Origin: Pelargonium tetragonum
Lineage: Eukaryota > Streptophyta > Magnoliopsida > Geraniales > Geraniaceae
Assembly: GCA_036897445.1 (NCBI GenBank)
Contig: JAYMTL010000140.1
Coordinates: forward strand, 1-49,786
Direction: 5' to 3'
DNA: 49,786 bases
Shown: piece by piece, positions 10,866 through 24,483 of the stretch
Layout: the number at the start of each line of letters is the position of its first letter
Numbering within the stretch: the first letter of the stretch is position 1
Program-made: the position numbers and the translations under genes
The notes under the pieces: generated by a model
Databases searched by the model: none
The model's input: only the letters and a program-made list of their open reading frames with translations
Told to the model about the DNA's origin: nothing

Positions 10866-13800
10866 GGGCCCCGTGGTTGGTTTATTTAACTAGAGGGTTA
10901 TTTTACACGAAGAATTGTTTAAGAATCCGGATCTCTTGAGATAACTAAAAGCCTTGCACTTGCATTTTATAACCCAAGATTCTTGGACAAAACCAAGTTC
11001 ATAGCTTTCCACTACCCTTATCGAGATAGTTGACAATAGGGACGTAGCTTTGGGATACCTTGTAAAAACCTTGATTTTATTTATAGGAGCTCCCGGCACC
11101 TGGTTCTTAATAAATTTTAGAAATCTTGTTCCAAAGCTTATATAATTTACTACACATAAAATTTTTTATTCATTCCAGGTTTGGCTACTAAATTACTAAA
11201 TACTGGGGGTTAAGGGGTAAGAAAACTTTGTTTTAACGTCTTCCCCTATATAATATAGTCAAAAAGGAAAATAGATTCGGGATTCTGAATCAAGAAATGA
11301 AAGGTATCGAAGATAAGGTTTACTATACAAGCCGGGATTTGAGTACTTTAGATACAACCTTGTTAGGACAAGACTTACTTATTTGAAGACTTAAATAAAC
11401 CTTATTTTCCTTCCGCGGTTTCTTCTATCTACTTGTGTGAACCACTCGGAATGTGTAATTCTAAAAATCCTTTTGCCACAGAAAAAGCTATATTACTGGG
11501 TCCTTTAAAGACAAAACCCCTATCTATTTAGTTATTTAAGCACCTGTATTCATTTTCTTATAATAGGGAAGCCATGTGTATGCTTCGGTGTAGCACCTAT
11601 GCTATGACTTTTATTTAAGCCTACTTCCCTGTGCGACATCCTTGTAAAGCCCCCTTTTCTGCAACTTGAGTTTCGTATCGTTAGCTTCCTTTATACCCCA
11701 TTATCTAGTTTAGCTAGCAAAGATAAGAGGGGAGAGTTTACTCTCCATAGCTTTCTCTAGACTCTTCTAAAATCCTGTAGTAATTGAAACTAATTAGGAT
11801 TTTAACATACTCTAGAAGCTTTCATTTGAGATTAACTTTTTAATACTCAGGGCTGGGGCGCTTTTGCACTCATTTTTATCGACCTCTATAAAAGTAAAAT
11901 AGAAAAGTCTAGGTATTCCGTGGTTTTTTTGCAAAAAAAGGCTTTACTTCCTTATAAAATCTTCCTATTACTTTAATTGTATTTTTACCCGCAGCTTGAC
12001 TAGGCGAGGGCGCCTACTTATTCTCCTGTATTTTAAAACCGAGAAGGCACTAGGCTTTAACTTGTTACACTTAACTGAAATTTGCCGGTACCTAATATAG
12101 CTTGCACCTGTAACGTACAGAAATTTATATTAGGACCTACTTCCACTTCTAGGGCTAAAAAAAGAAGCCCCGTTGTAAGCAGTAAGCATAAATTGAAATC
12201 CACCTTTTCTTAATTCTCCAAAGTTCTGTATCTTAGAAGTCTTTCTTTATATAATGGGTTATTTTCAGTACAGATAGTTGGGCGCGCGCTAACTTAAGTC
12301 GAGAGGCTTCTAATTCTATTTTCTTGTACTAGGTTCCGACTAAGACTTACACTCTTGTATAACATAAGATAGAATAAAGCAGCTGGGAAGGGCCCGCTTA
12401 GCTCTAACCAATAAAGATAAAGAGGTTCTTTATACCAGGAACCCCTAGGCAAAAGTTCAGGTAAGGGATATAGAATTCTTACTTTAGCTCCCAGTCAATT
12501 TAATGAATATATTGTAAGAGCACCTCAACTGTAGAGTATTATGCCGCTCGTTCTCGGTCAAATATTTCTAATAAGGTTCTAACTTTTTGAGTCTAAGTTA
12601 GAATGCACTTTACCTTTATCAACACTTAAGCCTTATACTTTATTTACAAGGAATACCTTTTTCATTTTTATAAACCTCCTGTAGTGATAAGGAAGCACTC
12701 TGCATATACTTTCGATGCAAGTCCTTAAAGAGTCTCTCAAGCAATTCCCCATAGAGGACTTTCTTCATTTCGTTTTTAATGTGTTCTTACTTGCCGAGAC
12801 TCATAATTCAGTTTTTAGACTCTTCTTTTTCTCTCTTTTAGATCTTTAAAGAATTACAAAAATCGTTTTAGCAAATGAAGTTTGAAATTAGATATAGCAC
12901 GCACCCCAAAATCAACCTATTCTGCGAGGAATTTCGTAGTAACCGAGCTGTTAAATTTTAGCGTTTTAGTGTAATACCCACCCTATTTGACATAATTTGA
13001 AACTTTATAGCCTAGGTTTTGTAATAAAGTTAAGGCTTAGTATTTGATAATCAAGAAAACCAGTTCATTTGAGTAGCTCGAGGTACTGATAACTCGTTGT
13101 CTAATAAAGGTTGTAAAATCTTGGCGGCCTTCCCTGATAATAGTAGTAGAATACGGGTACCCCTAACACTAAGAGATTTATCCAAGATTCTTTTTTGAGT
13201 CAAAACTTATGCGAAACTGCCCTATAACTATAAGCTACATACCCCCGCGAACCTATAACTTTTTGATATTTCCTAAGTTTGTCAAACTTACTTAATACTA
13301 AAGTTCACAAAAGTCAACAAATAATGAATATTCTTGAAGTTACTTACTTTCCGTAAGAAATAAAGCAAAGCCTTATTTATACAATTACAAACGAGCACCA
13401 GAAGTTCCAAAAACCTTTAGAACTGCCCTAGTAAAGAATACAACCCTATAGAAAATGAGTTATAATGCTGTAAAGTATCCTGTTTTTAAGTCACAGCTGC
13501 CACTGACTTTATATAGCATACCTGAAGTAAGACTTTCTTCTTTTGATACTCCTGGTTAAAGACAAAACACAAGGCTTGCCCATATAGAATTCAACAACTT
13601 GAGGGTTTAGAATCACTTAGATAAGAAGTTGCGAATCGAAAACTCATTTTATCCTTACTCTTTAAAAACTAGAAATAGCTAGTGACATATGCTGTTGTGT
13701 TGGAGGGCGGCTGATTAACTTACGACTTTAATCAAATTTATGCTTGGCAAATCATCATTCTTTTGAAAGAAGTGCTCCCAGGTTCGAATAGGTTCGTGGT

Positions 13801-15040
13801 TAGAGCTAAACGTGCAAGGAGTTTGAACAGAAGTGTGACTTTCTTTAGCCGGTCAGGAAAAGACTTATAGGTAGAAGAAGCTTAATAAGATAAAGGTGAA
13901 TTTCATTAGTTTACGGAGTTTACCTTGAAATACTTATACGCGTTGTACTTAGATTTAGTACTTCATAACCTTTTGCATAAGGGTTTATAAGCCCTTACTT
14001 GCAAAACGACAAGCTTAGCTTAAAACCGGGATAATTTAGAACCTAATATACCAGATAACTTTTTTTAATTCTAGACATTTTTATCACTTGCTCTGGAATT
14101 TCTACTTTGTTCCCAGTTATATAAAGAATTTTTCGGACTCCCTCGGCATATCTTTATTTTATGCTTATTTCAGCAAGTCGACAAGTTTCATTTCTTAATA
14201 AAAAAATGACTCTGGTCTAGTTTATAGTACTTTCAGTCGTCTAGGAGTACCCACTTTTTTTTAAGTCTTTTTTTTAGCTATTCAGTGTATAGTAAACAGA
14301 GACTTTGTAACATTTTTGAGATAAAAAAAGGCGTCTAGTTTTTATATGTGTCAACAAGGAATTCCTAACTTAATTTGACGAATAAATATGAATGCAGTTT
14401 TCTTATTCCAATCTTTCTATCTTATAAAAGTCAAAGTAGGAAACGTAATACTTTACTAGGAGGGAGAACTCTCGTTAAATTCCGTATCTACAGAAATCCT
14501 GTGTCCTGTTTTTTGAGGATCACTCCTATTACTTACTGAACCCCTTAAGGAAGCTAAATACTATAGACAAGAAATTTCTCCTAAATTCAATTTCTTCCTC
14601 GTAGTCTAGATCAGATACTAAAACGGAATTCCCTTTGTTTTTTAAAACACCGGGTATCCTTAAGAACTGAACATGTAAAGATACTTAAAATTCCTTCCGA
14701 AGTAGTATTATTGGCTTTTCGCATATCTTAAGCGATTCCCGACTTCAAAGCAAAAGCTTCTTAATGATCCGTGTTCCTTTTCTAAAAGAACTTGCAAATC
14801 TAATAAACATACAATTTTACACCCCAAGGCTAGTTTTTTTTGCATAAACTTCTTATCAAGTAGAAACTTGTTTGCCTTTAAGCGAAAAGGACTCAGACTT
14901 CTTTGACAAAATTTTATATATTGAACACCCAAGATCTTTGTCTGGGATATCCATAAGAAATAACTCGACTTCCAAAACCATTATTAATCGTAATCAAGGG
15001 AGAGGTCTGGACAATAGCGAACAGACTGACTTTTTGAGCA

Positions 15041-15113
15041 TAATACGACTTGAACCTACGACACTTAAAAGGATAGTTTGTCTTTTTTTTACCTTTATTA
15101 CGATTCGAACCTA
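15041..15113 (-). other. Two T-arm-like motifs 55 bp apart
   Basis: On the minus strand, TAGGTTCAAGTCGTATTA (15,041-15,058) and TAGGTTCGAATCGTAATA (15,096-15,113) agree at 15 of 18 positions. Both contain a tRNA T-loop-like GGTTCRANTC, but the T-stems pair only in part and no acceptor or anticodon stem can be drawn around either. They may be remnants of tandem tRNA genes or a chance pair. Confidence 0.2.
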
Positions 15114-15151
15114 TCCTTTATTTATTAAAGACTCGTGTTTTATTTAAGCAG

Positions 15152-15175
15152 TTCTAATAGAAATTCTAATAGAAA
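15152..15175. repeat. Tandem duplication, 12-bp unit x2
   Basis: TTCTAATAGAAA occurs twice in direct succession without mismatch. It is a short slippage-type duplication in spacer DNA. Confidence 0.85.
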
Positions 15176-17892
15176 ACAGGAAGGAAGTCTACTTGATGAA
15201 ATGCCCAAGTCTTTTAAATAAAGTTATGCATAATTATAGTAAAGTAATACCAAAAACCCTTTAGTATGTGCTCTAAAACGCGGGGGTAAAGCTATCGTAT
15301 GTATTATTTTACAATATTTTGTTAATTGACCTTCCCACGGAGTGCCTTTTACAGGAGTGGATACCCTAGAAATTCCGATAGCTCTGAAATTCCCTATAGT
15401 CAATTTTTGTCTTAAGTCTACAGGAAGTGCTGTATAAAGAAAGGGGCTCCGTGTCTCCTTTAGCACTGTATGATTTATATCCGGCGCAGCCTCCTAGTAA
15501 TTGAAATAAGAACACGTTCTGATAGAACTCCTGTTTTGTTCTAATAGTTAAGTATGAATGCCCTAGAATCCTTTGCACTTAGCTTAGACTCATTTTAAAG
15601 AAGTTCCTCTTTATTTTAATAAATAAAGTTTTTAAGTGAGGACCTTTCAGTAGAACCACTAGATTCAGATTGTGATACAAGTTTGACTTTTATATATGAG
15701 GTCCAGCCAAGCAGTTGGAGTACAATACAATATATGCAAGAGAGGTTATTTTTACTATAAAGAACTTAGATACTTTTCACTAGGAGTTTTGGAGATTCAT
15801 GTGTACTATGAGTAAGTGAGTCCTTAAAAAGTCTATGCGCTCTTATTGTTGCCTGCTTCAGAGTGAGAAAACAAGTCTCTTTATTACTATTACGTAGTTT
15901 AGTAGTATAAAAAGAGTATTGCCTATTCACGACCTTTTTTAGTCTGGCGAAAGCCTATCCGACTTCAACGAATTTGCGGAGTTTCATACAGTAAGAACAG
16001 AGATCCTAATCTATTTATTATAGTTACACCCAATTTCGGCAGTGTTATAAAAAAAGGATTTTATTTTAATAAATCAAGCTTCAATCGAACCCCTCCAGAA
16101 AAAGCCCCCGGTAAGTAATAGACTTAAGTTTCCCCTTTTTTACTTGTGAAAAAAAAGACTTCAGTCTAAGTCGATATAGCGGATAAGCTTTATAATTCAG
16201 TAAAAGAATCCAGGAATATTTCAGTATGCTCCTCCTTGTTTACTCGATCCTCTTACTTGAGGGTTTCTATTAAGTGTCTACCTCTATTGTTTGCCGAATT
16301 CAAGTCTCTTAAAAGATGCTCCATAAGCTTAAGAAAGAAGTAGAACTCCAGTCTATTCATGCATATTTATTGAAAAAAAAAGCTACACCCGCGTAATTAA
16401 AATTTCCAAGTTGCTTTGTTATAATATAAATAAATTGGGTCGGAACAAGAGTATCAAAGGGGTCAAGCAGTACCCTAAAAGTTTCTAACTCAGGGAATAC
16501 TAAATTGTAAAACTACTTCGAGGGTTTCTAAGAGTTTTCAAGAAAGTAAGCTTTTAAAGGTAAATGCACTTTAACTTTTTAACTTCTGGTGCTTCTTTTC
16601 AGTATTTCAGATTTATGGTTATGACTTTTAAACTTTAATGAGGGAATAAAAAGAGTATACATAAAAAAATCTTAAGTAAAATGCCTTCAAAAAACTAAGG
16701 ATAATGGATCCGGATTAAATACTAAAGCCTGTCTAAACTAACCTGAGGGAAAAAGCCTTGCTTACTTATCCCTTTAGATATATAGACTCGCAATCCTTAA
16801 ATAAGAAAATTTTATATTATATAACTCCTTTTCCTTTCATTTGCTTTCCATACTCTTTACTACACACTTGTCTTTTCCTCACTGGAAACAAATGACTTTA
16901 GAGAGAGATTGGAAACATATGAAATGACTAGAACCCGGCTTACAAGCCTCTAATAAAATCACTTTTCGGAGCGGATTTCTCATTCATTATAGGGTGGTTC
17001 CTATAAGAGAAGTAAGCTAAAGTCAGAGTCAAATTCCAGTTCTAAAGAGTTTACTCTTATATATAGGAATAGAAAGCCCGATTCAAATAACATAGGGAAA
17101 GGCGTTAGCCAATAAACTTTCATGAAATTCTATTCTTTTTGGAATGATCAATAATTGCTATTTCAAAAAACCGGAGATAAAAAGGTGCTAGCCAAGAGAC
17201 ATCCATGAAAAAACCCTTTCTAAATCTGAAAATTGGACTGTTAACTAGTTAGAGACTCCGGTTAGACCCCGTTTTTAAGATTTACTTGTTAGTTACTCCT
17301 ACTCTAAATCCCAATAGCTTTCTCTGTATCTTACTTTTGATGATGATAGTTTCTTATGCTTAAAAATACCCTTCAAGACCTCGCTAGTATAGACCCATCT
17401 TTTTTATGAGCTATAACTTTCTTGCCCTTAATAGAGTTCCTTGGGACTCCCTACTTTACCAGAAAAAACGGCTTACTTTAAGCTCTAATTCTTTTATTCC
17501 TTAACAGCTACTTTTCAAAACTGAAATTCTGGAATAAAGGATACTGTACATTTTATACATTAAAAGGAATTACTTTCCAACAAAGACTAACGAAAAGGGT
17601 TAAGGACTAAAGCAAAATAGGAAGTAAGAAAATTATATAAGAAGTCTTGAACCTCCAATTTCATCTAGTATTAAGAGTGAAATTCTGGAGCAATCTGTTG
17701 TCTACCTACTACCTAAGAGTTACTTGAACTTACAATAAAGAAAAAGAAACCTTTTTAACTACTCTTTAATCCCGTGCCTGAAAACTCGTAATAGGAACTT
17801 CCTTTGTATCTTATACTTTCCCTGTGACTTACTGGGATTTTAGGCAGAATACAAGTAATACGTGAGTTCAAGTCCTAAGGATAGTCCTATAG

Positions 17893-18266
17893 ACTAAAAA
17901 GACTTACCTCCTAAGTCTCTATCTCATTCATAGCTCTATATTCTTATTCTGTACCCTAGAACTTCTTCTTTCTTATGCCTACTGCCTAGAACTCTCTTAT
18001 AAGCCTTAGCGGCTATACTCTATTGTAGGAAACTTATTTACTTTAATCAGAAACCTAGAAAACAAGGGAGCAACAAGTAGACAAACTTATCTTTTTGTAA
18101 TACATGCTTTCATACTCATACCTGCACTTGCTTTATTATGCATACCTTTTTTCTAGTTCTAGAACTAGAATATTCTTACTCAGTATATTCTTAGCTAGTA
18201 GTCTTAATCTCCAGAGCTATAACTAAACTTTTCTTAGCTGCTATACCTTTCCTGGTAATAACTTAA
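17893..18266 (+). pseudogene. Island B: broken membrane-protein-like segment
   Basis: This is the clearest island by composition. One plus-strand frame runs 87 codons from 17,893 with a single TAG, and contains YLLSLYLIHSSIFLFCTLEL and TYLFVIHAFILIPALALLC, both good membrane segments. Hydrophobic coding-like sequence then continues in a neighbouring frame (LVVLISRAITKLFLAAIPFL) up to TAA at 18,264-18,266. The change of frame falls near a run of six T, so the whole looks like a decayed gene of roughly 125 codons with two stops and one shift. CCTGCACTTGCTTT is shared, with one change, with the 48-kb island. A perfect 20-bp palindrome lies at 18,151. The minus strand reads as short Lys/Arg-rich pieces with more stops. 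No family is recognised. Confidence 0.3.
18151..18170. repeat. Perfect 20-bp palindrome
   Basis: TTCTAGTTCTAGAACTAGAA reads the same on both strands with no loop. It lies inside island B, next to a T6 run. About 0.1 perfect 20-bp palindromes are expected by chance in the window. It could be a protein-binding site, a cruciform former, or a scar left by decay. Confidence 0.85.
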
Positions 18267-21200
18267 AATTGTAACTTCCTGTATTATAGTTTTTTCTTAT
18301 TTGAGGTACCTGTAGCTAGACTTAGAGGGGGCTATATAGGGTATATCGTGTATAAGTAAAAAGATTTCAAATTACCACCTTTCTTTAAAAAAGGAACCCC
18401 ATAAATTAGAGACTAATCTTGGTTCTAAATAGCATAACTAAAGAAACGGGTGCCGGCCACCTTTTTTCTTAAAAGTCTGTAACCAAAAGGGTTTGATTAA
18501 ATAGAATTCTCTAGCTTGCTCTTTACTCTTTTGATAGTGGGACTTTTGAAGTAAACTCTTGTCAAGCTAATCCCTAAGTCGAAGCTAGTTTTTATAGATA
18601 AACGAAAATTTTTATATGTCAGAGGCGTTTACATTAGTTACCATAACAAGGTCCGAGGCCTTTTTTAGATTTAGTAAAAATTATTAGATACCCTTCTTAT
18701 CTTTCCCAGTCTTATGGGGATCTAACCAAATCAGCATAGATAAAATACAAGGAAAGCCTTGAGGGGCTCGTAAAGAAGTCGGACAATGAGAGAAGGCACA
18801 AGGAACTTAGTTAGTACTGAGGAAAAGTAGTTTTAATTATATAACAAATCTCAGATTTCGACAATTAAGCTGGGATTTTCTTTATTAAGATAAGAGTAAC
18901 TTAACTATACCATAACAAATTTTGATATAAAGCAAGACTGATCCGCATTAGAGCACTGCCTACTCGATTTAATAAAAACGGACACTCTATTATGATATAG
19001 GTGATACCTTTTCTTTACTTCTAGCCCGAGCTTTAGAAAACTTTTTACAAGATCCCGATCCATTCCTAACTCTTGATTCACAATTAGTTATATATAAGTT
19101 AAACAGGCTATATTAGGACCCTTTCTTTTGAGACTCTATTAATAAACCTCTAATTTAAAGTTAGCTGCTAGTATAAGACTAGGTGCTCTTGTGTATACAT
19201 TTCAAAAAAATTATGACTTATTCTTCAGGATTTTGACTATAATTTTAGTATTTCCATGACTCAACATATAGTCTATAAAGGCTACTTTAGAATTCAAAAC
19301 TCTAGCTACAAAAGGGGAATCAGAATCGCTTAGATAAAGATATACTCTATCTAGCTCAAAAAAGAAGATGAAAGGGCATTTCTTACAGGAAGATTTTTCG
19401 TATACGTCTTTATGCAACTTAGTATGATACATACCTGGAAACCCTTAAAAGTTGGGTCTAAAAGGAGCTTTTTTTCTGACGTTGAATCTAAAACTGTGGT
19501 ATAGAATAGAATTGATGCTTGTTTGCAAAGGTATCCCTTTCATTTGAATACTTATAAGTAAGTCACCGGCAGCTTATTAGGAAGTCCCTCCTGCTGGGTT
19601 TGATAAAAAAAGGCTAATGCTTTTCTTAGGGACTCCTTGGACTTCATAGGATTCCCCGCTGCACTCATTAACATTTATTAGTTCTTACTTTGTAATTTGT
19701 ATAAAAAAGGGTTCTAAATGGGTAAGGAGGACCCCCTATATAAAATGAAAGTAAAAACAACTCGAGTGAATAATCTAGAACAAAACACTCTATCCTACAG
19801 CAAAAGAACTTTGCAGGGAATTCCTAGTAAAACTACTCTAAGAGCCTATTTCTGGAAAAACCTGATTTATCTCTTTGTTATAAAGTATCCAAAGCACTGA
19901 TAATAAATGTAACAAGATTTTTTGTCTTAAAATAGGAAAGTAAGCCCCTTCCTTTTCAGGAGATTCACTCTATCTTGTTTCCTAAAATTCAGCATTTAAG
20001 GTCTTTTATTAGATATCAACTAACCCCACGCATATGCACCAGCGGACTTCCCTGACAAAGCCTATATTGTAATTTAAGGGTCTCTTGACTCTTGTTCTAT
20101 GTTAATCTAGACTTACTCGAACGAAAGCCCTCTTAGACATGCAAAGTCCCTCTTGTCAACTAAGGTTCTAAGCGCAATACCTTACCTTATCACCCCTCTA
20201 TTTTGCTATTTTGAAACGAAAATTGCTTAATAAGTAGATAAACCCTGTTCCGGGATCTAAAAAACGAAAAAGACTTTTCAAAAAAAGATGTTAAAAAAAG
20301 TACAGATTCCTTAGAAAAGTGAAAACTACCATTATACGCTACCTTACGGACTAAAAAAACTGCTACCTATTAACGAGCTTTCCTATTATTTATTATAACT
20401 TGTTGCTTTGCTAATCTCTTTGCAGCTAATACACTTTTGGAGCTTAATTAAATTACTCTTAAGTATCCTCGACGGGTGGGATGTTCCCTATTATTTAATT
20501 AACTTTGATTTCTTAAGAATACTTTGTTAACACTTTGAGTTGAAAATTGAGATACTTATACTGCCCAATTCTACTCCAAAATTCTTCTTTAATTATAAAA
20601 GAATTTCCTGTTATGGATCCGCGAAATTCAAAAAGGGTAACACTTTATTATAAAATTTCTAGTATAAATCTGAAAAAAAATAAGTTAAAGCAACTCTTTG
20701 AGATTTGAGAACTGACAGAAGCTTATATAGAATTACCCGTCACATAAGTTTTTTGAAACAAAAAAATTTTAGGGATCGAACCTAATAAACTATAAAGTAG
20801 AGGCCTACCTAAATACAATTCTTGTCTTGAAGGAGAGGAGATTTAACAGCTCACACCCAGTAATACCACCAAGCTAATACAAAGGACTCCTTGTAACAAT
20901 TAAAAATATGTTTCTAATTTTTACGTTCCTAATTAAGTTAGTTGTAAATTTCCTTCTGTTATCCTTAAATTTTTAGCGGGAAATTCCTTTTAGTAAGTAG
21001 TTGGGTTTTCCTATCCAGGGGTACTCTAACACGGGAACCCCTTTTTACATTATATAGGAGTTAGATATTCCTAAGGTAGTGTAATCAAGAATTGTAAATA
21101 AAAACCTTTTACTATTTTATTGTGAGCCCTAAAATATCTAGAAGAAAATCAAGAAGAGCGCGTTAAAAAGGGAAACTTAGAGTAAGATAAAAGAAAAGAA

Positions 21201-24200
21201 AGTCCAGTAGTAATAAAAGAAACTAAAGAAAGATCCAAGTGTATGTAAGTTTAGAAATTGAAGTTTAGTTTTTAGAGAAGATAGTCGAGATTGCAGAAGA
21301 AACCTTGTGATATAAGCTGTTTGTCAAAAGTACAGGATACCTCACCATAGGTGAACCTAGATACGAAATGAAAGATAAAAGTTTTGAAAGGTTAGGGTTT
21401 AATAGAAACACTAATAAAAAAAGCAGAATATCCTTAGGGGCTTTTTACAGCAAATATAGAGAACTTTGAAAAACGGCCAACTACGGAAAGGGCGAAGCTG
21501 CCTTATCCACCTACTCACAAAAACTTATATCTTTAAGGGTTTAGCAATTTGAGATTGTGCAAAAAGTACTTAGGTTACCGAGGGTTTATAGCATTACACA
21601 ACAGGGTTCCTTTTAATAAATTAGGATTATCAAACTTTTAAAGGCCTTGTTATGACATAAGGTCCTTGTATACAATTACAAAATATAGGAGCTTACACTT
21701 CGTTAATTGACTACGGAACACTCTGACTTAGACTAGCGACAAGGAATTCTGGAGTCTTTTCCGGGCGAGTAGATGAATTACTGTGCTTTTTACTACTAAA
21801 GTTTTCTTAAGGGACTTGAGAGATAAATAACATAAATTTGCCGCAGGAAAAGATTTTTCTATTAAGTAAATCTTAGATTCTAAAAAACTCTCTTGAAATT
21901 GAAGTATAACTGACTTAAAAAAATATTCGAACCTGTGACAGGAATCTCCCTTTATTTCGCTTACCAAATCCCTGGTATGAGTGGTATGAGTAAAAAATTT
22001 CCTTATCTAAGTGATTTTAAGTTCCTTTATTGTAGCTGCAGTTTTGAGTTTTGACTCTTATAGGCTAAAAATTACCCTTGTTTGATATATACTGTTCTCG
22101 TTTTTTCAGAATAAGGGAATCTTTGTTCTAAGAAGTCCTTAGTTAAGTGTATTTACTCGGCTTGGTAATACTATCAAGAGGAGGCAGTTACCTCTATTTT
22201 GGGTACCGAAAATACTTATACCTTTTAATAAGGAGGTCCGCTTCTGTATCTGTAATTGTGAAACCCTTTCGAAAGAAGAAATAGTAGCTAGTTCGGGCTT
22301 ATTTGTTAAATTGGAAGCGTAGGTTTACTAGGTATTGAAGGAATTTTCATTGTTTGTTATTCTTTTAATTGATAGACTTAATTATTTCTGGATTCATTGA
22401 TAATATTATCCTTGGCCTATCAATTTCGTTAGTAGTGTTTAGATACCGCAAAAGCCTTATTACAATCTGTAAATCCTAAAAAGTACCCCCTGAGAAAAGA
22501 CTTAAGATTTGCGTAGTACTCGTCAGGCAATTTTTTAAAGTTAACACGAGAGCCAAGGGAGTACTTAAACACGGGTCTTTTCACCGAATGTGGGATTCCC
22601 ATATTATATAAAGATTGTTTAATGCGGGAAGTTTTTATACAAAGCTAGACCTGGGTTTTTTAGTAGAGAATAACAAATTGAATTGCCTTAGAATACTGAG
22701 CTTTAACTAAATTTAACTAAAAAAGGGGGGCTATAAAGAAAAGAAACCCGAGTTCCTTTAACTTTTAATGGAGCATAAACTCCTGGTCATACCCATACAT
22801 ACATTCCACTTTTTATACTGAAGGACTCGTTTGGGTTAATCTTGTAGTACGAAGAATTTTTTTGGTTATAAACTGAGTGATACAGATAAGGAATTTTATT
22901 TCATTTTATGCCCTCGCCTTTTCTAAGTAAGGTTTTATACATATTTCTTAATTTTATTCCAAGACGTGACTTTTTGTAATAGAATAAAGCTAGATGTTAG
23001 TAGGAATTTTTTTAATATTAATAAAAGTGCGCATAATAGAGTCGTAACCCTTTCAGAGCTAGCTTTTAATCTATATACAAGCTTCTTGTCCTAATTGTAG
23101 CCCTTAAATATTTACATAAGTTTTCTGATTCCAGTGGCATATTTCCCACTACTACGCTCTGCTACAGGTCCTTTTTTGTGATTTTAGATTTGATTCTTTT
23201 AAAAGTTATTAGACCAACGTAAAAATTGAACGTGTCTTGCGCTATTTTTATTTAATACTAAAGTTCCCTTCTTATTTCAAGAACTTATTAAATAAAAGTG
23301 TTAAAGAATGCCCTGCTTGGCGGACGCATAAGATCCTTTAAAAGTTAAACCCTAGTACTAAATATTAAAGCCTTACTAAGATATATACAAGGCAGAGCTA
23401 AAGTACTTTATAATAAAAGAAAGTGTACAAAGAAATAAGCATTACATGTTCTATCAGCTAAATTATTTAACGAATTTGATATTTAAAATTATGAATTGCT
23501 GTCTTTAAGAGGGCCCCTTTATAAAGTCTACACTGCGTTGAATACTTGAAATTTTTAAGGTAAAGAGAAAGCTGGTACACCCCTTGCTTTAACGAAATAA
23601 CCTTGAATATAAACTTTGGAAGTAATAAAAAGAATATAAGGGGCTCCGGGGTAAAAAGCCTTCTTACAAAAGGGTGTGTAACCATAAAGTGCAGGGAAAA
23701 GGGCTCTGGAGTATTAAAAAGTATATAAAAAGGATTTTGATACAAGAATCGGGATGTCGATAGACCTTTAACAATAAAATGTATCCTATCTAGCAAATGA
23801 ACCCTTAGCTTTTTAAGATTGATTTTAAGAATAATGAAAGATTTTCCGCCGGAACCCTAGAGTATAAAGTCTAGGGAAGCTCACTTACTAAGTGGAATTT
23901 CCGGAGTTTTTGGGACTCTTTTGTATTAACAAAGGCTATGATTTTACTATGTATTTCCTCTTAGTCATAATCATTGACAAGATAGTTTTTAATAGTTTTA
24001 CTCGGTAGATTAGCGGCTAAAAGAAATAAGGCTTATAGTTTCGGTAAAAACATACTGCCTATTCGGTAATAGACGGATATGGCATAGGTTCGATTTCTGC
24101 GCGCGGATCCGAGTAAGGAACCGGGGGAGTTTTAGAGCTACACTTTGCTACGTATGTATATTGGGAACTCTAAGCACTTCAGTTAGTCTTGCGAATGTAA

Positions 24201-24483
24201 GTAAAAAAGAGTTGGGCTACAAAGATTACAGGTCTAGGGAAACAAGTACAAAAGCAGGGAAAGAAAAGTATGTACCGGTTATAGGGTAACTTTGATTTTT
24301 ATTAGAACTCTCTTTAAAAACTCCTCGCGATGCCACAGTCAGGTAAAAAATAAGCATACAACTAACTATCCGAGGTTTTTCGCCTTTCCGTAGTAATAAG
24401 AACGAACTGCCGGGATTTGCCTTTATAACACCTACACTCAGTATCTTATCCTATACACCCTATTACTATCTAATAACTAATTA
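18267..24483. other. Gene-poor spacer (6.2 kb)
   Basis: No supported gene. Frames at 19,211-19,432 (minus), 19,718-19,900 (plus), 21,728-21,967 (minus) and 23,467-23,796 (minus, 109 codons) have no recognisable motif and fall within chance length. GGGCCC occurs at 23,511. A 9-bp tandem duplication (GGTATGAGT twice) lies at 21,973-21,990. The stretch 21,120-21,300 is purine-rich on the plus strand without a convincing frame. Confidence 0.5.

Larger units (their letters stand above)
10200..17892. other. Long gene-poor spacer (7.7 kb)
   Basis: No supported gene. It contains a 23-bp direct repeat (10,480 and 10,843), GGGCCC at 10,504, 10,866 and 12,390, two T-arm-like motifs on the minus strand (15,041-15,113) and a 12-bp tandem duplication (15,152-15,175). 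The 91-codon frame at 14,872-15,147 runs antisense to the T-arm-like motifs and gives the IIRLEPTT type of peptide often seen opposite tRNA genes. I therefore do not accept it as a gene. Confidence 0.5.

Noticed and set aside
14872-15147. 91-codon frame containing IIRLEPTTLKR
   Set aside because: This type of peptide commonly arises opposite tRNA T-arms, and it lies exactly across the two T-arm-like motifs.
23467-23796. 109-codon minus-strand frame with a repeated TPEP motif
   Set aside because: It lacks the island vocabulary, has no recognisable motif, and its length is expected by chance in a window of this size. The TPEP repeat reflects a local imperfect DNA duplication around GGGCTC.
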